Part shown: positions 17,964 through 27,172 of the stretch, piece by piece
Layout: the number at the start of each line of letters is the position of its first letter
How positions within the stretch are numbered: position 1 is the first letter of the stretch
Assembly (NCBI RefSeq): GCF_025961475.1
Contig: NZ_JAOQNS010000004.1
Span: 62,001 to 126,000, forward strand
Length of the DNA: 64,000 bases
Direction of reading: 5' to 3'
Source: Rhodobium gokarnense
GTDB taxonomy: Bacteria > Pseudomonadota > Alphaproteobacteria > Rhizobiales > Rhodobiaceae
Position numbers and translations under genes: made by a program
The notes under the pieces: generated by a model
The model's database searches: none
What the model was told of the DNA's origin: nothing
What the model saw: only the letters and a program-made list of their open reading frames with translations

Positions 17964-18437
17964 ATGACGCAAGCCACCGTGAATGCCACAGACCTCCGGA
18001 CCAAGGTTGCCCGGCGCGACGCCGCGCGTGAAGCGGTCGGACGGCGCCAAGCCGCGGCGCGGGCCCGCCGCGCGGTGGCGACCTCGCTGGAAACCTCGAC
18101 CCTGATCGGCTCGTCCTCGGCCGCCTGCCAGTTCCTGAAGCTGTTCTCCAACGAGACCCGGCTGCAGATCCTTGCCCTCCTTGCCGAGGGCGAGAAGGCC
18201 GTGCACGAGATGGAATCCCTGCTCGGCATCCGGCAGCCGGCGCTCTCCCAGCAGCTCGCCTATCTCCGCGCCGAGCGCATCGTCACGACGCGGCGCGAGG
18301 GCAAGTCGATCTACTACACGCTGACCAGCGGCCAGGCCCGTTCGGTGCTCGACGTCGTCTATCGGATGTTCTGCCAGGACGGCTGCCGGGAAACCAACTG
18401 CGCCATGCAGCGGGTGCGCCACGACGCCGATGCCTGA
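17964..18437 (+). CDS. ArsR-family transcriptional regulator, BigR/SqrR-like
   Basis: 157-residue repressor. Residues 1-45 are a basic, alanine- and arginine-rich tail; residues 50-140 are a winged helix (KLFSNETRLQILALLAEGEKAVHEM, then IRQPALSQQLAYLR as recognition helix and RREGKSIYYTL as wing). Closest resemblance is to the sulfide/persulfide-sensing BigR/SqrR group, which use two cysteines. The distal one is present (C137 in RMFCQDGC), but the proximal position is A71. Other cysteines are C55, C141 and C146, so sensing may differ. ATG 17964 follows GGAAGA; an ATG 30 bases upstream is possible. Confidence 0.87.
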   Translation: MTQATVNATDLRTKVARRDAAREAVGRRQAAARARRAVATSLETSTLIGSSSAACQFLKLFSNETRLQILALLAEGEKAVHEMESLLGIRQPALSQQLAYLRAERIVTTRREGKSIYYTLTSGQARSVLDVVYRMFCQDGCRETNCAMQRVRHDADA

Positions 18438-18592
18438 GCGTCGGGCCTCAATCTTGGGGCCTGATCCCCGGCACTGACGGTGCGACGTCGCAGGGCGCGT
18501 TGCCGCTCTGGACGGATTGCGGCTTTCCCTCCTACCATATGGGCTGAGTGGCCGCCTTGCGGCGGCCGCGTGCCGTTTCGGAGGAGGGAAGG

Positions 18593-19114
18593 ATGCACTG
18601 TTTCTGTCGCGCCAAGCTGATCGCCCTTGTTGCCGTCATCGCCTGGCTGGCGATCGCCGCCGTCGGCGCGAAGGCCGCGGACGTGACGGAGGCCGATGCA
18701 CGGGCGCTGCTCACCCGCTTCCTCGATCCGGCCGCCGACCGGGCCTCGCTGACGGGTGAACTGCAGCCGTTCACCGAGGACTATGCCGCCGCCTACAAGG
18801 AGCCGGTGGCGACGCGGCTTGAGCAGATCTACGCGAACCTCTGGGGCACCGGCGTTGCCATCGGTCCGAAGCCCGGCCAGACCGAGCTCCTCGTCACCTT
18901 TGCAACGACCGACCAGCTCATTGCCGGCGAGCCGGTGCTTGCCGAATTTCCCGGCGGCTACAAAGCGGTGCTGCCGCACCTGAAACCCGGCAACGCCATC
19001 GTCCGGTTCAAGTTCGTGGAGCCGGGCGAGACCATCGGCATGGCCTTCGATGGACTGATCCACGTCAACGGCCACTGGGTCTTGATCCCGAAGCCCTGGC
19101 TGGCGGCGGAGTAG
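18593..19114 (+). CDS. Exported protein of unknown function
   Basis: 173 residues with a signal peptide or N-terminal anchor (residues 1-30, hydrophobic core IALVAVIAWLAIAAVGAKA). The mature part begins ADVTEADARALLTRFLDP and has a mixed alpha/beta look with a conserved-looking C-terminal VNGHWVLIPKPWL. I do not recognise the family. The start is fixed by GGAGGAGGGAAGG ending just before the ATG. It lies 155 bases after the ArsR-type gene on the same strand and could be under the same iron-type control, but this is not shown. Confidence 0.75.
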   Translation: MHCFCRAKLIALVAVIAWLAIAAVGAKAADVTEADARALLTRFLDPAADRASLTGELQPFTEDYAAAYKEPVATRLEQIYANLWGTGVAIGPKPGQTELLVTFATTDQLIAGEPVLAEFPGGYKAVLPHLKPGNAIVRFKFVEPGETIGMAFDGLIHVNGHWVLIPKPWLAAE

Positions 19115-19177
19115 ATATTCAGCACGTCCTGGCGCAGTGCAGCTTTGCGAACGTTGGGGCTACGCCGAACCGCCGCA

Positions 19178-19270
19178 TGGATTGCCGCGTCGGCCTAGCG
19201 GCCTCCTCGCAATGACATTGAAATATTTGAGGAATATCCTCCGTCATTGCGAGCGCAGCGAAGCAATCCA
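19178..19270. repeat. 93-bp palindromic intergenic repeat (REP/MITE-like)
   Basis: Ends TGGATTGC and GCAATCCA are reverse complements, and inner arms CTCGCAATGAC and GTCATTGCGAG are too, around an AT-rich centre (19213-19240). The right half reads as the GTCATTGCGAGCGCAGCGAA type of palindromic repeat seen in many bacterial genomes. It lies between the exported-protein gene and the 3' end of metC. Confidence 0.8.
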
Positions 19271-19304
19271 GGGCGGCATTCTCTGGGCGTGGACGTGATG
19301 CCGC

Positions 19305-20486
19305 TCAGGCAGACGCCATCGCTGCAAAGCCCGCTTCCAGATCCGCAATCAGGTCCGCCGGATCTTCCAGGCCGATATGGACACGGATCAGCGGGTTGGT
19401 GTCGTCATATCGGGTCGCCGTGCGGTTCGGGCCGGGCTTGGCGAGGATGGCGAGGCTCTCAAAGCCGCCCCAGGAATAGCCGAGGCCGAACAGTTCCAGC
19501 GTGTCGAGGAAGGCGGCAACGGCTTTGGCCGGAGTGGACGGCTGCAGCTCGAAGGCAAAGAGCCCGCAGGCGCCGGAAAAATCGCGCTTCCAGACGGCGT
19601 GGCCCGGATCGGTCTCCAGCGCCGGATGGCGCACGGCGACGACCTCGGGACGGCCCTGCAGCCAGCGCGCGATCGTCAGGGCGCTCGCCATATGCCTTTC
19701 CAGCCGGACGGCCATGGTCCTGAGGCCCCTGAGGGCCAGGTAGACGTCGTCCGGGCCGACATGCTGGCCGAGGGCGCGGTGGGTCGCCTTCAGGTCCGGG
19801 AAGGTCGCGTCGTTGGCCGAGACGGTGCCGAGCATCACGTCGGAATGGCCGACGATGTATTTGGTGCCGGCCTGGATGGAGAGGTCGATGCCGTTCTCAA
19901 GCGGCCGGTAGAAGAGGGGCGTCGCCCAGGTGTTGTCGATCGCGGTGCGGATGCCGCGGGCCTTGGCGACCTCCACGAAGGCCGGGAGGTCGACCATCTC
20001 GAAGGTGAGCGAGCCGGGGGCCTCCAGGAAGATCAGCCTGGTGTTGTCGCGAATGAGGTCGGCGATGCCGGCGCCGATCGCCGGATCGAAATAGGTCGTC
20101 TCGACGCCCATGCGCTTCAGCACTGTCTCGCAGACATTGCGGGTCGGCGCGTAGACCGTGTCGATCATCAAAAGGTGATCGTCGGCGCCGAGCATCGACA
20201 GGAGCGCCACGGAGATCGCCGCAAGGCCGGACGGGGCAAGGCAGGTGCCGGCCGCGCCCTCCAGATCGTTGAGGGCCGCCTCCAGCGCTTCCGACGTCGG
20301 CGTGCCCTGGCGCCCGTAGGTGTAGGGCTGGGTGCGGGTCTGCATCGCCTCCACGGAGTCATAGAGAACGGTCGAGGCGTGGATGACCGGCGGATTGACG
20401 AAGTAGCGGTTTTCACCGTGGTTGCGGCCGCTATGGGCGAGCACGGTGGCAGGACGGCGGTCATGGGTCGTTTTACGATCAGGCAT
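19305..20486 (-). CDS. metC: Cystathionine beta-lyase
   Basis: 393-residue PLP enzyme that converts cystathionine to homocysteine, pyruvate and ammonia in methionine synthesis. The cofactor phosphate site is YTYGRQGTPTSEALE near residue 56, the PLP-stacking region LAPSGLAAIS near 83, the cofactor Asp in IDNTWATP near 183 and the Schiff-base lysine K209 in QAGTKYIVGHSDVMLG. The HSDVMLG signature separates MetC from cystathionine gamma-synthases. The gene is divergent from aapJ, the arrangement usual in rhizobia. Confidence 0.94.
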   Translation of the reverse strand: MPDRKTTHDRRPATVLAHSGRNHGENRYFVNPPVIHASTVLYDSVEAMQTRTQPYTYGRQGTPTSEALEAALNDLEGAAGTCLAPSGLAAISVALLSMLGADDHLLMIDTVYAPTRNVCETVLKRMGVETTYFDPAIGAGIADLIRDNTRLIFLEAPGSLTFEMVDLPAFVEVAKARGIRTAIDNTWATPLFYRPLENGIDLSIQAGTKYIVGHSDVMLGTVSANDATFPDLKATHRALGQHVGPDDVYLALRGLRTMAVRLERHMASALTIARWLQGRPEVVAVRHPALETDPGHAVWKRDFSGACGLFAFELQPSTPAKAVAAFLDTLELFGLGYSWGGFESLAILAKPGPNRTATRYDDTNPLIRVHIGLEDPADLIADLEAGFAAMASA

Positions 20487-20760
20487 TGTCGCTAGGTCTT
20501 GAGCTTGCCCCGGGACGGAAATCCGGGCCGGGCAGGTGGGGGAGGGATCGATGAAGCATTTTTGGTTTGTGCGCGCAACCCCTTGACCCGGGGTGCTAAA
20601 TGGCCTGTGATGGCAACCGACGGACGGCGGTTCCGCCGGTGTGGTGGGGAGTTCTGAATGCGCTCTCCCGACGCGCCGTCGGCCAGCCGCGCGGCGGGTT
20701 CCTTTCCGCCCATCCGTGAAAAATCATAAACGAGGGTAACAGAAAAGGCTGCGAGTGATC

Positions 20761-21777
20761 ATGACAATGAAAATTATGCCTTTGGTATTGGGTGCCGCCG
20801 TCGCGCTGGCCGCGACCGCCGCCAATGCCGGCACGCTTGACGACGTCAAGGCGAAGGGCTTCGTGCAGTGTGGCGTCAGCCAGGGCCTGCCGGGCTTTTC
20901 CAACCCGGACGACCAGGGCAACTGGACCGGCCTCGACGTCGACTATTGCCGGGCGCTGGCCGCGGCGATCTTCAACGATCCGGAAAAGGTGAAGTTCTCC
21001 CCGCTGTCGGCAAAGGAGCGCTTCACGGCCCTGCAGTCCGGCGAGATCGACGTCTTGCCGCGCAACACGACCTGGACGATGAGCCGCGACACGGCGCTCG
21101 GCCTCAACTTCGTCGGCGTCAACTATTATGACGGCCAGGGCTTCATGGTCCGCAAGTCGCTCGGCGTCGCCTCGGCGCTGGAGCTGTCGGGCGCCAATGT
21201 GTGCACCAATACCGGCACCACCACCGAGCTCAACGTCGCCGACTATTTCCGCTCCAAGGACATGCCGTACCAGATCGTCGCCTTCGAGAAGGCCGACGAG
21301 GTCGTGCAGGCCTATGATGCGGGCCGCTGCGACGTCTACACCACGGACGCCTCGGGCCTCTATGCCCAGCGCCTGAAGCTGACCAATCCGGACGAGCACA
21401 TGGTGCTGCCGGAAATCATCTCCAAGGAGCCGCTCGGCCCGGTCGTGCGCCAGGGTGACGACGAGTGGTTCAACCTCGCCAAGTGGGTGCATTTCGCCAC
21501 CATCAACGCCGAGGAACTGGGCGTCACCAGCGCCAATGTCGACGAGATGAAGAACAGCGAGACCCCGTCGATCAAGCGCCTGCTCGGCACCGAGGGCGAA
21601 TACGGCAAGGCGATCGGGCTCGACAACGACTGGGCCTACAACGTCATCAAGCACGTGGGCAACTACGGCGAGATCTTCGAGCGCAATGTCGGTCCGTCGA
21701 CCCAGCTCGGCATCGCCCGTGGCCTCAATGCCCTGTGGTCGAAGGGCGGCCTGCAATACGCGCCGCCGGTCCGCTAG
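20761..21777 (+). CDS. aapJ: General L-amino acid ABC transporter, periplasmic binding protein AapJ
   Basis: 338-residue binding protein of the broad-specificity amino acid uptake system. Signal peptide about residues 1-23 (MTMKIMPLVLG...ANAG), then TLDDVKAKGFVQCGVSQGLPGFSNPD, the AapJ-type start. The ligand-binding segment RNTTWTMSRDTALGLNF is near 105 and DVYTTDASGLYAQR near 200. An in-frame GTG at 20755 with AAGG six bases before it is an equally possible start. First gene of aapJQMP, divergent from metC; a strong hairpin after it probably limits read-through. Confidence 0.96.
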   Translation: MTMKIMPLVLGAAVALAATAANAGTLDDVKAKGFVQCGVSQGLPGFSNPDDQGNWTGLDVDYCRALAAAIFNDPEKVKFSPLSAKERFTALQSGEIDVLPRNTTWTMSRDTALGLNFVGVNYYDGQGFMVRKSLGVASALELSGANVCTNTGTTTELNVADYFRSKDMPYQIVAFEKADEVVQAYDAGRCDVYTTDASGLYAQRLKLTNPDEHMVLPEIISKEPLGPVVRQGDDEWFNLAKWVHFATINAEELGVTSANVDEMKNSETPSIKRLLGTEGEYGKAIGLDNDWAYNVIKHVGNYGEIFERNVGPSTQLGIARGLNALWSKGGLQYAPPVR

Positions 21778-21790
21778 GGATCCTCAAGAA

Positions 21791-21829
21791 GCAGCGTCCC
21801 GGCCCTTGCGGCCGGGGCGCCCGCGCTGC
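21791..21829 (+). promoter_or_regulatory. Strong intercistronic hairpin between aapJ and aapQ
   Basis: Inner stem CCCGGCC (21798-21804) / GGCCGGG (21810-21816) with loop CTTGC, and outer arms GCAGCG / CGCTGC (21791-21796, 21824-21829). There is no T-run. Such hairpins commonly stabilise the binding-protein mRNA and lower permease expression. Confidence 0.7.
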
Positions 21830-21941
21830 GGACGGACATATAAAAATCCTTCCAACCGCCGCAGCGAGCTCAATTGCACATGGGGTGCCCCGTCGGGGCG
21901 ACGGGCGTGCCACGTCTGCGTGACGAGGCAAAGAGGGGACT

Positions 21942-23156
21942 ATGGCCGTTGAAGACGCCCGTCCTGCACGGGCAACCGATCGCGCATCCTTGGTGAACGA
22001 TCCCAAGGTTCGCGGTGCCGTCTACCAGATCCTGCTGGTTCTGGCGCTTGCCTGGTTGATCTGGGAAATCATCGACAACACCAGAACCAACCTCGAACAG
22101 CGCAACATGGCGACCGGCTGGGGGTTTCTGGACGAGACCGCCGGTTTCGGCATCATCCTGAACCTGGTCCAGTACTCGGAGGTCTCCAGCTACGGCCGGG
22201 CGCTTTTCGTCGGCTTTCTCAACACGCTGCTGGTCGCCGGCATCGGCGTCTTCTTCGCCACGGTGATCGGCTTCATCGTCGGCATCGCGCGGCTGTCGAA
22301 GAACTGGGTGATCTCGCGCATTGCCTATGTCTATATCGAGGTGCTGCGCAACATCCCGCTCCTCTTGCAGATCTTCTTCTGGTATTTCGCGGTGCTGCGT
22401 GCCGTTCCCGGAAAGCGGGAAATGGGCACCATCATTCCCGGGTTCCATCTCAACATTGCCGGCCTTCGTGGCCCGGCGCCGGTGTTCCAGGAGGGCTCGA
22501 CCGCAACGGTGGTCGCGTTCATCCTCGCCGTCGCCCTGACAGTTGCCGTCAAGATCTGGGCCGGCAGGCGCCAGGCCGCGACCGGCGAGCAGTTTCCGGT
22601 GCTGTGGACGGCGATCGGGCTGATCGTCGGGCTGCCGCTGATTATCTTTCTCGCCACCGGCATGCCGATCAGCATCTCCTATCCGGAATTCAAGGAGACC
22701 GGGCCGATCCTGATGCGCGGCTTCCAGGAGGGCACCGGCTTCGTGCTGATCCCGGAATTCCTGTCGCTGCTGCTGGCGCTGTCGCTCTATACGGCGACCT
22801 TCATCGCCGAGATCGTCAGGGCCGGCATCCTCGCCGTCAGCCACGGCCAGACCGAGGCGTCCTACGCGCTCGGCCTGAGGCCGGGATCGACGCTGCGCCT
22901 GGTGATCATTCCCCAGGCGATGCGGGTGATCATCCCGCCGCTGACCAGCCAGTATCTGAACCTCACCAAGAATTCCTCACTGGCCGTCGCCATCGCCTAT
23001 CCGGACCTCGTCTCGGTCGGCGGCACGGTGCTCAACCAGACCGGCCAGGCGATCGAGATCATCGCCATCTGGATGCTCGTCTATCTGACGATCTCGTTGC
23101 TGACCTCGGCCTTCATGAACTGGTACAACAAACGCATGGCGTTGGTGGAACGGTAG
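21942..23156 (+). CDS. aapQ: General L-amino acid ABC transporter, permease AapQ
   Basis: 404-residue inner-membrane permease of the HisMQ type, longer than most because of an inserted region between the first and later helices, as in rhizobial AapQ. It contains FVGFLNTLLVAGIGVFFATV near residue 90, YVYIEVLRNIPLLLQIFFWY near 128 and the EAA loop SYALGLRPGSTLRLVIIPQAMRVI near 310 that contacts the ATPase. AapQ and AapM form the membrane channel. The aapM start lies 9 bases after its stop. Confidence 0.95.
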   Translation: MAVEDARPARATDRASLVNDPKVRGAVYQILLVLALAWLIWEIIDNTRTNLEQRNMATGWGFLDETAGFGIILNLVQYSEVSSYGRALFVGFLNTLLVAGIGVFFATVIGFIVGIARLSKNWVISRIAYVYIEVLRNIPLLLQIFFWYFAVLRAVPGKREMGTIIPGFHLNIAGLRGPAPVFQEGSTATVVAFILAVALTVAVKIWAGRRQAATGEQFPVLWTAIGLIVGLPLIIFLATGMPISISYPEFKETGPILMRGFQEGTGFVLIPEFLSLLLALSLYTATFIAEIVRAGILAVSHGQTEASYALGLRPGSTLRLVIIPQAMRVIIPPLTSQYLNLTKNSSLAVAIAYPDLVSVGGTVLNQTGQAIEIIAIWMLVYLTISLLTSAFMNWYNKRMALVER

Positions 23157-23165
23157 GTGACGGAC

Positions 23166-24515
23166 ATGACCATGACGCACGCCGACGAATCCACCAGCGA
23201 GGCCTATGTCCGCGACCACATGGTCGAGGCGTCGGCGCCGCCCGCCAACAGCGTCGGTGCCATCGGCTGGATGCGGGCCAATCTCTTCTCCAGCATTCCC
23301 AACACCATCCTGACGCTGCTCGGCGCCTACATCGTCTATCTGGTGGTGCCGCCGCTGATCGAGTTCGCCTTCGTCAATGCGGTCTGGGAGGGCGAGAACC
23401 GGGAAGCCTGCGCCCCGGTGAAGGACGGTGCCTGCTGGCCCTATGTGGAGGCCTATTTCTGGACCTTCATCTACGGCCGCTATCCCGATCCGGAGCGCTG
23501 GCGGGTCAATCTGACCTTCCTGATGTTCGCGATCGGCCTGGTGCCGCTCCTGGTGCCGCAGATGCCCTTCAAGCGCGAGGGCCTGCTCTATATGCTGGCC
23601 GTGTTCCCGGTCGCCGCGCTGATCCTGCTCTCCGGCGGCGATTTCACCTATGCCGGCTTCTTCCTGCCGATGCCGGAGGGCGAACTGCGGTTCTGGATCG
23701 AGTTCGGGTTGTTCGCCGCCGTCGTCACCGGGGCGATCTACCTGTTGACCCGTGAGGCCGGCGGCAACGCCAAAGGCACGGCCGTCAGCATCCTTGCCGG
23801 GTTCGGAGTGCTGGCGATCCTGTTCTTCGTGGCAAGCATCGATTTCGGCCTGGTGGAGGTGGAAACGCCGCGCTGGGGCGGCCTGCTCGTCACCCTCGTC
23901 ATCGCCGTCACCGGCATTGCGGCGTCGTTGCCGATCGGCATCGCGCTCGCCCTCGGGCGGCGCTCCAACCTGCCGATCGTGCGGCTGATCTCGGTGATCT
24001 TCATCGAGTTCTGGCGCGGCGTGCCGCTGATCACCGTGCTCTTCATGTCGAGCGTGATGCTGCCGCTGTTCCTGCCGGAGGGGATCACCTTCGACAAGCT
24101 GCTCAGGGCGCTGATCGGCGTGGCGCTGTTCGCGTCGGCCTATATGGCGGAGGTGGTGCGCGGCGGCCTGCAGGCGATCGGCAAGGGGCAATATGAGGGC
24201 GCCATGGCGCTCGGGCTGAGATACTGGCAGATGATGTCGAAGATCATCCTGCCGCAGGCGCTGACGCTGGTCATTCCGGGCATCGTCAACACCTTCATCG
24301 GCCTCTTCAAGGACACGACCCTGGTGCTGATCATCGGTCTCTTCGACCTCCTGGGCATCATCCAGCTTTCCTACACCGACCCGAACTGGGCCTCGCCGAC
24401 GCAGAGCCACACCGGCTATCTCGTCGCCGCGATGATCTTCTGGGTCTTCTGCTTCAGCATGAGCCGATACTCCATCTACATGGAGCGCCGTCTCGATACC
24501 GGGCACAAACGCTAG
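23166..24515 (+). CDS. aapM: General L-amino acid ABC transporter, permease AapM
   Basis: 449-residue permease partner of AapQ. About seven hydrophobic segments precede the transport domain; GIAASLPIGIALALGRRS near 255, FIEFWRGVPLITVLFMSSVMLP near 280 and the EAA loop GAMALGLRYWQMMSKIILPQALTLVIPGI near 350 mark the HisMQ core. ATG 23166 is preferred because AGGTGA (23155-23160) lies five bases before it; a GTG at 23157 is the alternative and would overlap this site. A 198-base gap with a hairpin separates it from aapP. Confidence 0.95.
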   Translation: MTMTHADESTSEAYVRDHMVEASAPPANSVGAIGWMRANLFSSIPNTILTLLGAYIVYLVVPPLIEFAFVNAVWEGENREACAPVKDGACWPYVEAYFWTFIYGRYPDPERWRVNLTFLMFAIGLVPLLVPQMPFKREGLLYMLAVFPVAALILLSGGDFTYAGFFLPMPEGELRFWIEFGLFAAVVTGAIYLLTREAGGNAKGTAVSILAGFGVLAILFFVASIDFGLVEVETPRWGGLLVTLVIAVTGIAASLPIGIALALGRRSNLPIVRLISVIFIEFWRGVPLITVLFMSSVMLPLFLPEGITFDKLLRALIGVALFASAYMAEVVRGGLQAIGKGQYEGAMALGLRYWQMMSKIILPQALTLVIPGIVNTFIGLFKDTTLVLIIGLFDLLGIIQLSYTDPNWASPTQSHTGYLVAAMIFWVFCFSMSRYSIYMERRLDTGHKR

Positions 24516-24535
24516 AGGACCGGCTTCAAGATCGA

Positions 24536-24574
24536 TGCCCGGAACCGGCGACGGACGGGTGATGGTTCCGGGCA
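24536..24574 (+). promoter_or_regulatory. Hairpin in the aapM-aapP gap
   Basis: Perfect 11-bp arms TGCCCGGAACC (24536-24546) and its complement (24564-24574) with a 17-base loop, starting 21 bases after the aapM stop. It has no T-run. It may be a partial terminator, with aapP read from read-through or its own promoter in the remaining 140 bases. Confidence 0.6.
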
Positions 24575-24713
24575 GAAATGCCTTGAAAACAGAAAAACAG
24601 GCTCGTTGCGCGGGACTCCGATCGACCGTGACATGCGCCGGCAAGATGGAAAACGACCAGGGCAATATGAACCTTTTGCGCGCTGGCGCATTTGAATGAC
24701 TGAGGAGCATGCC

Positions 24714-25508
<795 letters not shown>

Positions 25509-25519
25509 CGCCGCGGCCT

Positions 25520-25546
25520 GGCAGGGAGGCGCGGGTCCGCCCTGCC
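25520..25546 (+). terminator. Possible terminator after aapP
   Basis: Arms GGCAGGG (25520-25526) and CCCTGCC (25540-25546) form a hairpin 11 bases after the aapP stop. There is no clear T-run, so it may be Rho-dependent or only a 3'-end stabiliser. Confidence 0.45.
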
Positions 25547-25616
25547 GCCGGCCCACGCGCCAAACAGGAAAGGACGGAATGCGGCGTCGGGTCCGCCCGG
25601 CGTTCAAACCTCCCAA

Positions 25617-26096
25617 ATGCCACAAAGCTTTCAACTGTCAGGAAACGTCTCGAGCGTCGGCCGCACGCTCGATCTTCAAGTCACCCCCGGCGCCCGCTTC
25701 GGCGCCAAGATCGATATCGATCCCGGCGTTGCGGATGCCGCCGCCGTGACCGACCTCATCGGCACCTATCCGGAAGTCATCAAGGGGGCCGAAATCGATG
25801 TCGGCGGAAGCCTCCGGCTCGTGCTCGCCAACCCGACCACCACGAAGATCACCAAGCGGGTCGCCGACCCCTATGCGTGGCTTCTGGAGGCGGAAATCGA
25901 GTCGCCCGACGGACCGGCGGTCGCGCGCGGCAATTTCGAGGTCGTCCTGCAGCGCCGCTCCGAGCACGCGCCGGACGACGACGTCGACGACCTCGGCCCG
26001 CCGGTCGTGCGCAACTACATGCAGCGCATCTGGCGCATCTGGCTGATCCTCAACGGTGCCCCGCCGAGCAAGATCGAAGGCGTCCTGAGCGACTGA
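25617..26096 (+). CDS. Hypothetical protein, no recognised family
   Basis: 159-residue soluble protein starting MPQSFQLSGNVSSVGRTLDLQVTPGARFG, predicted mostly beta in the first 110 residues, then an acidic DDDVDDLGPP linker and a C-terminal amphipathic segment RNYMQRIWRIWLILNGAPPSKI. There is no signal peptide and no cysteines. No ribosome-binding site is evident before the ATG, so the start is uncertain. Codon choice fits the neighbourhood, which argues for a real gene. It is read away from aapP and ends at a double-hairpin repeat facing sseA. Confidence 0.65.
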   Translation: MPQSFQLSGNVSSVGRTLDLQVTPGARFGAKIDIDPGVADAAAVTDLIGTYPEVIKGAEIDVGGSLRLVLANPTTTKITKRVADPYAWLLEAEIESPDGPAVARGNFEVVLQRRSEHAPDDDVDDLGPPVVRNYMQRIWRIWLILNGAPPSKIEGVLSD

Positions 26097-26142
26097 CCCT
26101 TCTCACGTCTTCCCCTGCCAGCCTGATCGGCGCCGCTTGATG

Positions 26143-26237
26143 CATGTTGCGTATTTTCTGAAACACGCAACATGCGCCAGGTCTTTGTTTTGACGCGATT
26201 TCCTATCCGGAAGGCCTGTCGCCTTTTTGGGCAAGCG
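26143..26237. repeat. Double-hairpin intergenic repeat, copy A
   Basis: First hairpin has perfect 11-bp arms GCATGTTGCGT (26143-26153) and its complement (26166-26176). Second hairpin is CCGGAAGGC (26208-26216) with GCCTTTTTGG (26222-26231), paired partly by G-T. About three quarters of the bases match copy B at 61363-61457. It lies between the convergent 3' ends of the hypothetical gene and sseA. Confidence 0.75.
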
Positions 26238-26239
26238 CG

Positions 26240-27124
26240 TCAGGCGGCGCCGCGCGCCGGTCCCCTGTCCTCGATCTCGCCGCCGGCGCTGGCCCATTCG
26301 GTCCACGAGCCGTCGAACAGCGCATGGTGCGGGTGGCCGATCACTTCCAGGGCAAGGTTGAGGACGGCGCCGTTGACGCCCGATCCGCAGGACGAGACGA
26401 TCGGCCGGTGCAGGTCGACGCCGGCGGCGGCCAGCGCCGCGCGGATGCCGTCGGCGTCCTTCATCCGGCTGCCGTCCGCGGTGAGGAGTTCCGGCATCGG
26501 CAGGGAGATGCCGCCCGGCATGTGGCCGGAGGGCAGGCCCTCGCGGGGCTCCGGTTCCGTGCCGTTGAAGCGCGCCGCGGGGCGCAGGTCGACGACTTGT
26601 GCGCTGTTGCCGGCAAGGGCGTGCTGCACCTCGGAAAAGTCGCGCACGGCGCCATGGTCGAAGCGGGCGGTGAAGTGGCGCTCGGGGCGGTCGGGGATGT
26701 CGTCGCTGACCGGGCGCCCCTCGGCGCGCCAGGCGGCAAGGCCGCCGTCGAGGATGACGACGTCCTCGACGCCCATCAGCCGGAACGTCCACCAGACCCT
26801 TGCTGCGGAGAACATGCCGACGGCGTCGTAGACGACGATCCTCTGGCCGTCGCCGATTCCCATCTTTCGCATGGTGGAGGAAAACGCCTCCGGCCGCGGC
26901 AGCATGTGGGGCAGGGACGAGGTCGTGTCGGCGATGGCGTCGATGTCGAAGAAGACGGCACCGGGGATGTGCTCGGCGCGGTATTCGGCCGCCGCGTCGC
27001 GGCCGCTGGTCGGCAGGTACCAGGACGCGTCGACGATGACGACGTCGGGGGCGTCAAGGTGCCCGGCCAGCCAGTCGGTCGATACGATCCAGCGGGACCG
27101 GGCGTCGATCATGGAGGCGCTCAC
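26240..27124 (-). CDS. sseA: 3-mercaptopyruvate sulfurtransferase
   Basis: 294-residue tandem rhodanese protein that moves sulfur from 3-mercaptopyruvate to an acceptor. The N-terminal inactive domain includes VVIVDASWYLP and AAAEYRAEHIPGAVFFDID near residue 45; the C-terminal catalytic domain has ARFNGTEPEPREGLPSGHMPG near 185 and the active cysteine C246 in SSCGSGVNG. The loop CGSGV is the MST type rather than the CRKGVT of thiosulfate sulfurtransferases; the following N-G replaces the more usual T-A. It starts 48 bases after alaX and closes a cysK-alaX-sseA run concerned with cysteine. Confidence 0.92.
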   Translation of the reverse strand: MSASMIDARSRWIVSTDWLAGHLDAPDVVIVDASWYLPTSGRDAAAEYRAEHIPGAVFFDIDAIADTTSSLPHMLPRPEAFSSTMRKMGIGDGQRIVVYDAVGMFSAARVWWTFRLMGVEDVVILDGGLAAWRAEGRPVSDDIPDRPERHFTARFDHGAVRDFSEVQHALAGNSAQVVDLRPAARFNGTEPEPREGLPSGHMPGGISLPMPELLTADGSRMKDADGIRAALAAAGVDLHRPIVSSCGSGVNGAVLNLALEVIGHPHHALFDGSWTEWASAGGEIEDRGPARGAA

Positions 27125-27172
27125 GGGTGTCTTCCTTCCGTTCAGATGTTCTCTTGTCCTGGGCGTCAGGTT

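Noticed and set aside
20487-20760. SAM riboswitch upstream of metC
   Set aside because: I looked for SAM-II and SAM-I type conserved cores in the leader on the metC strand and found none.
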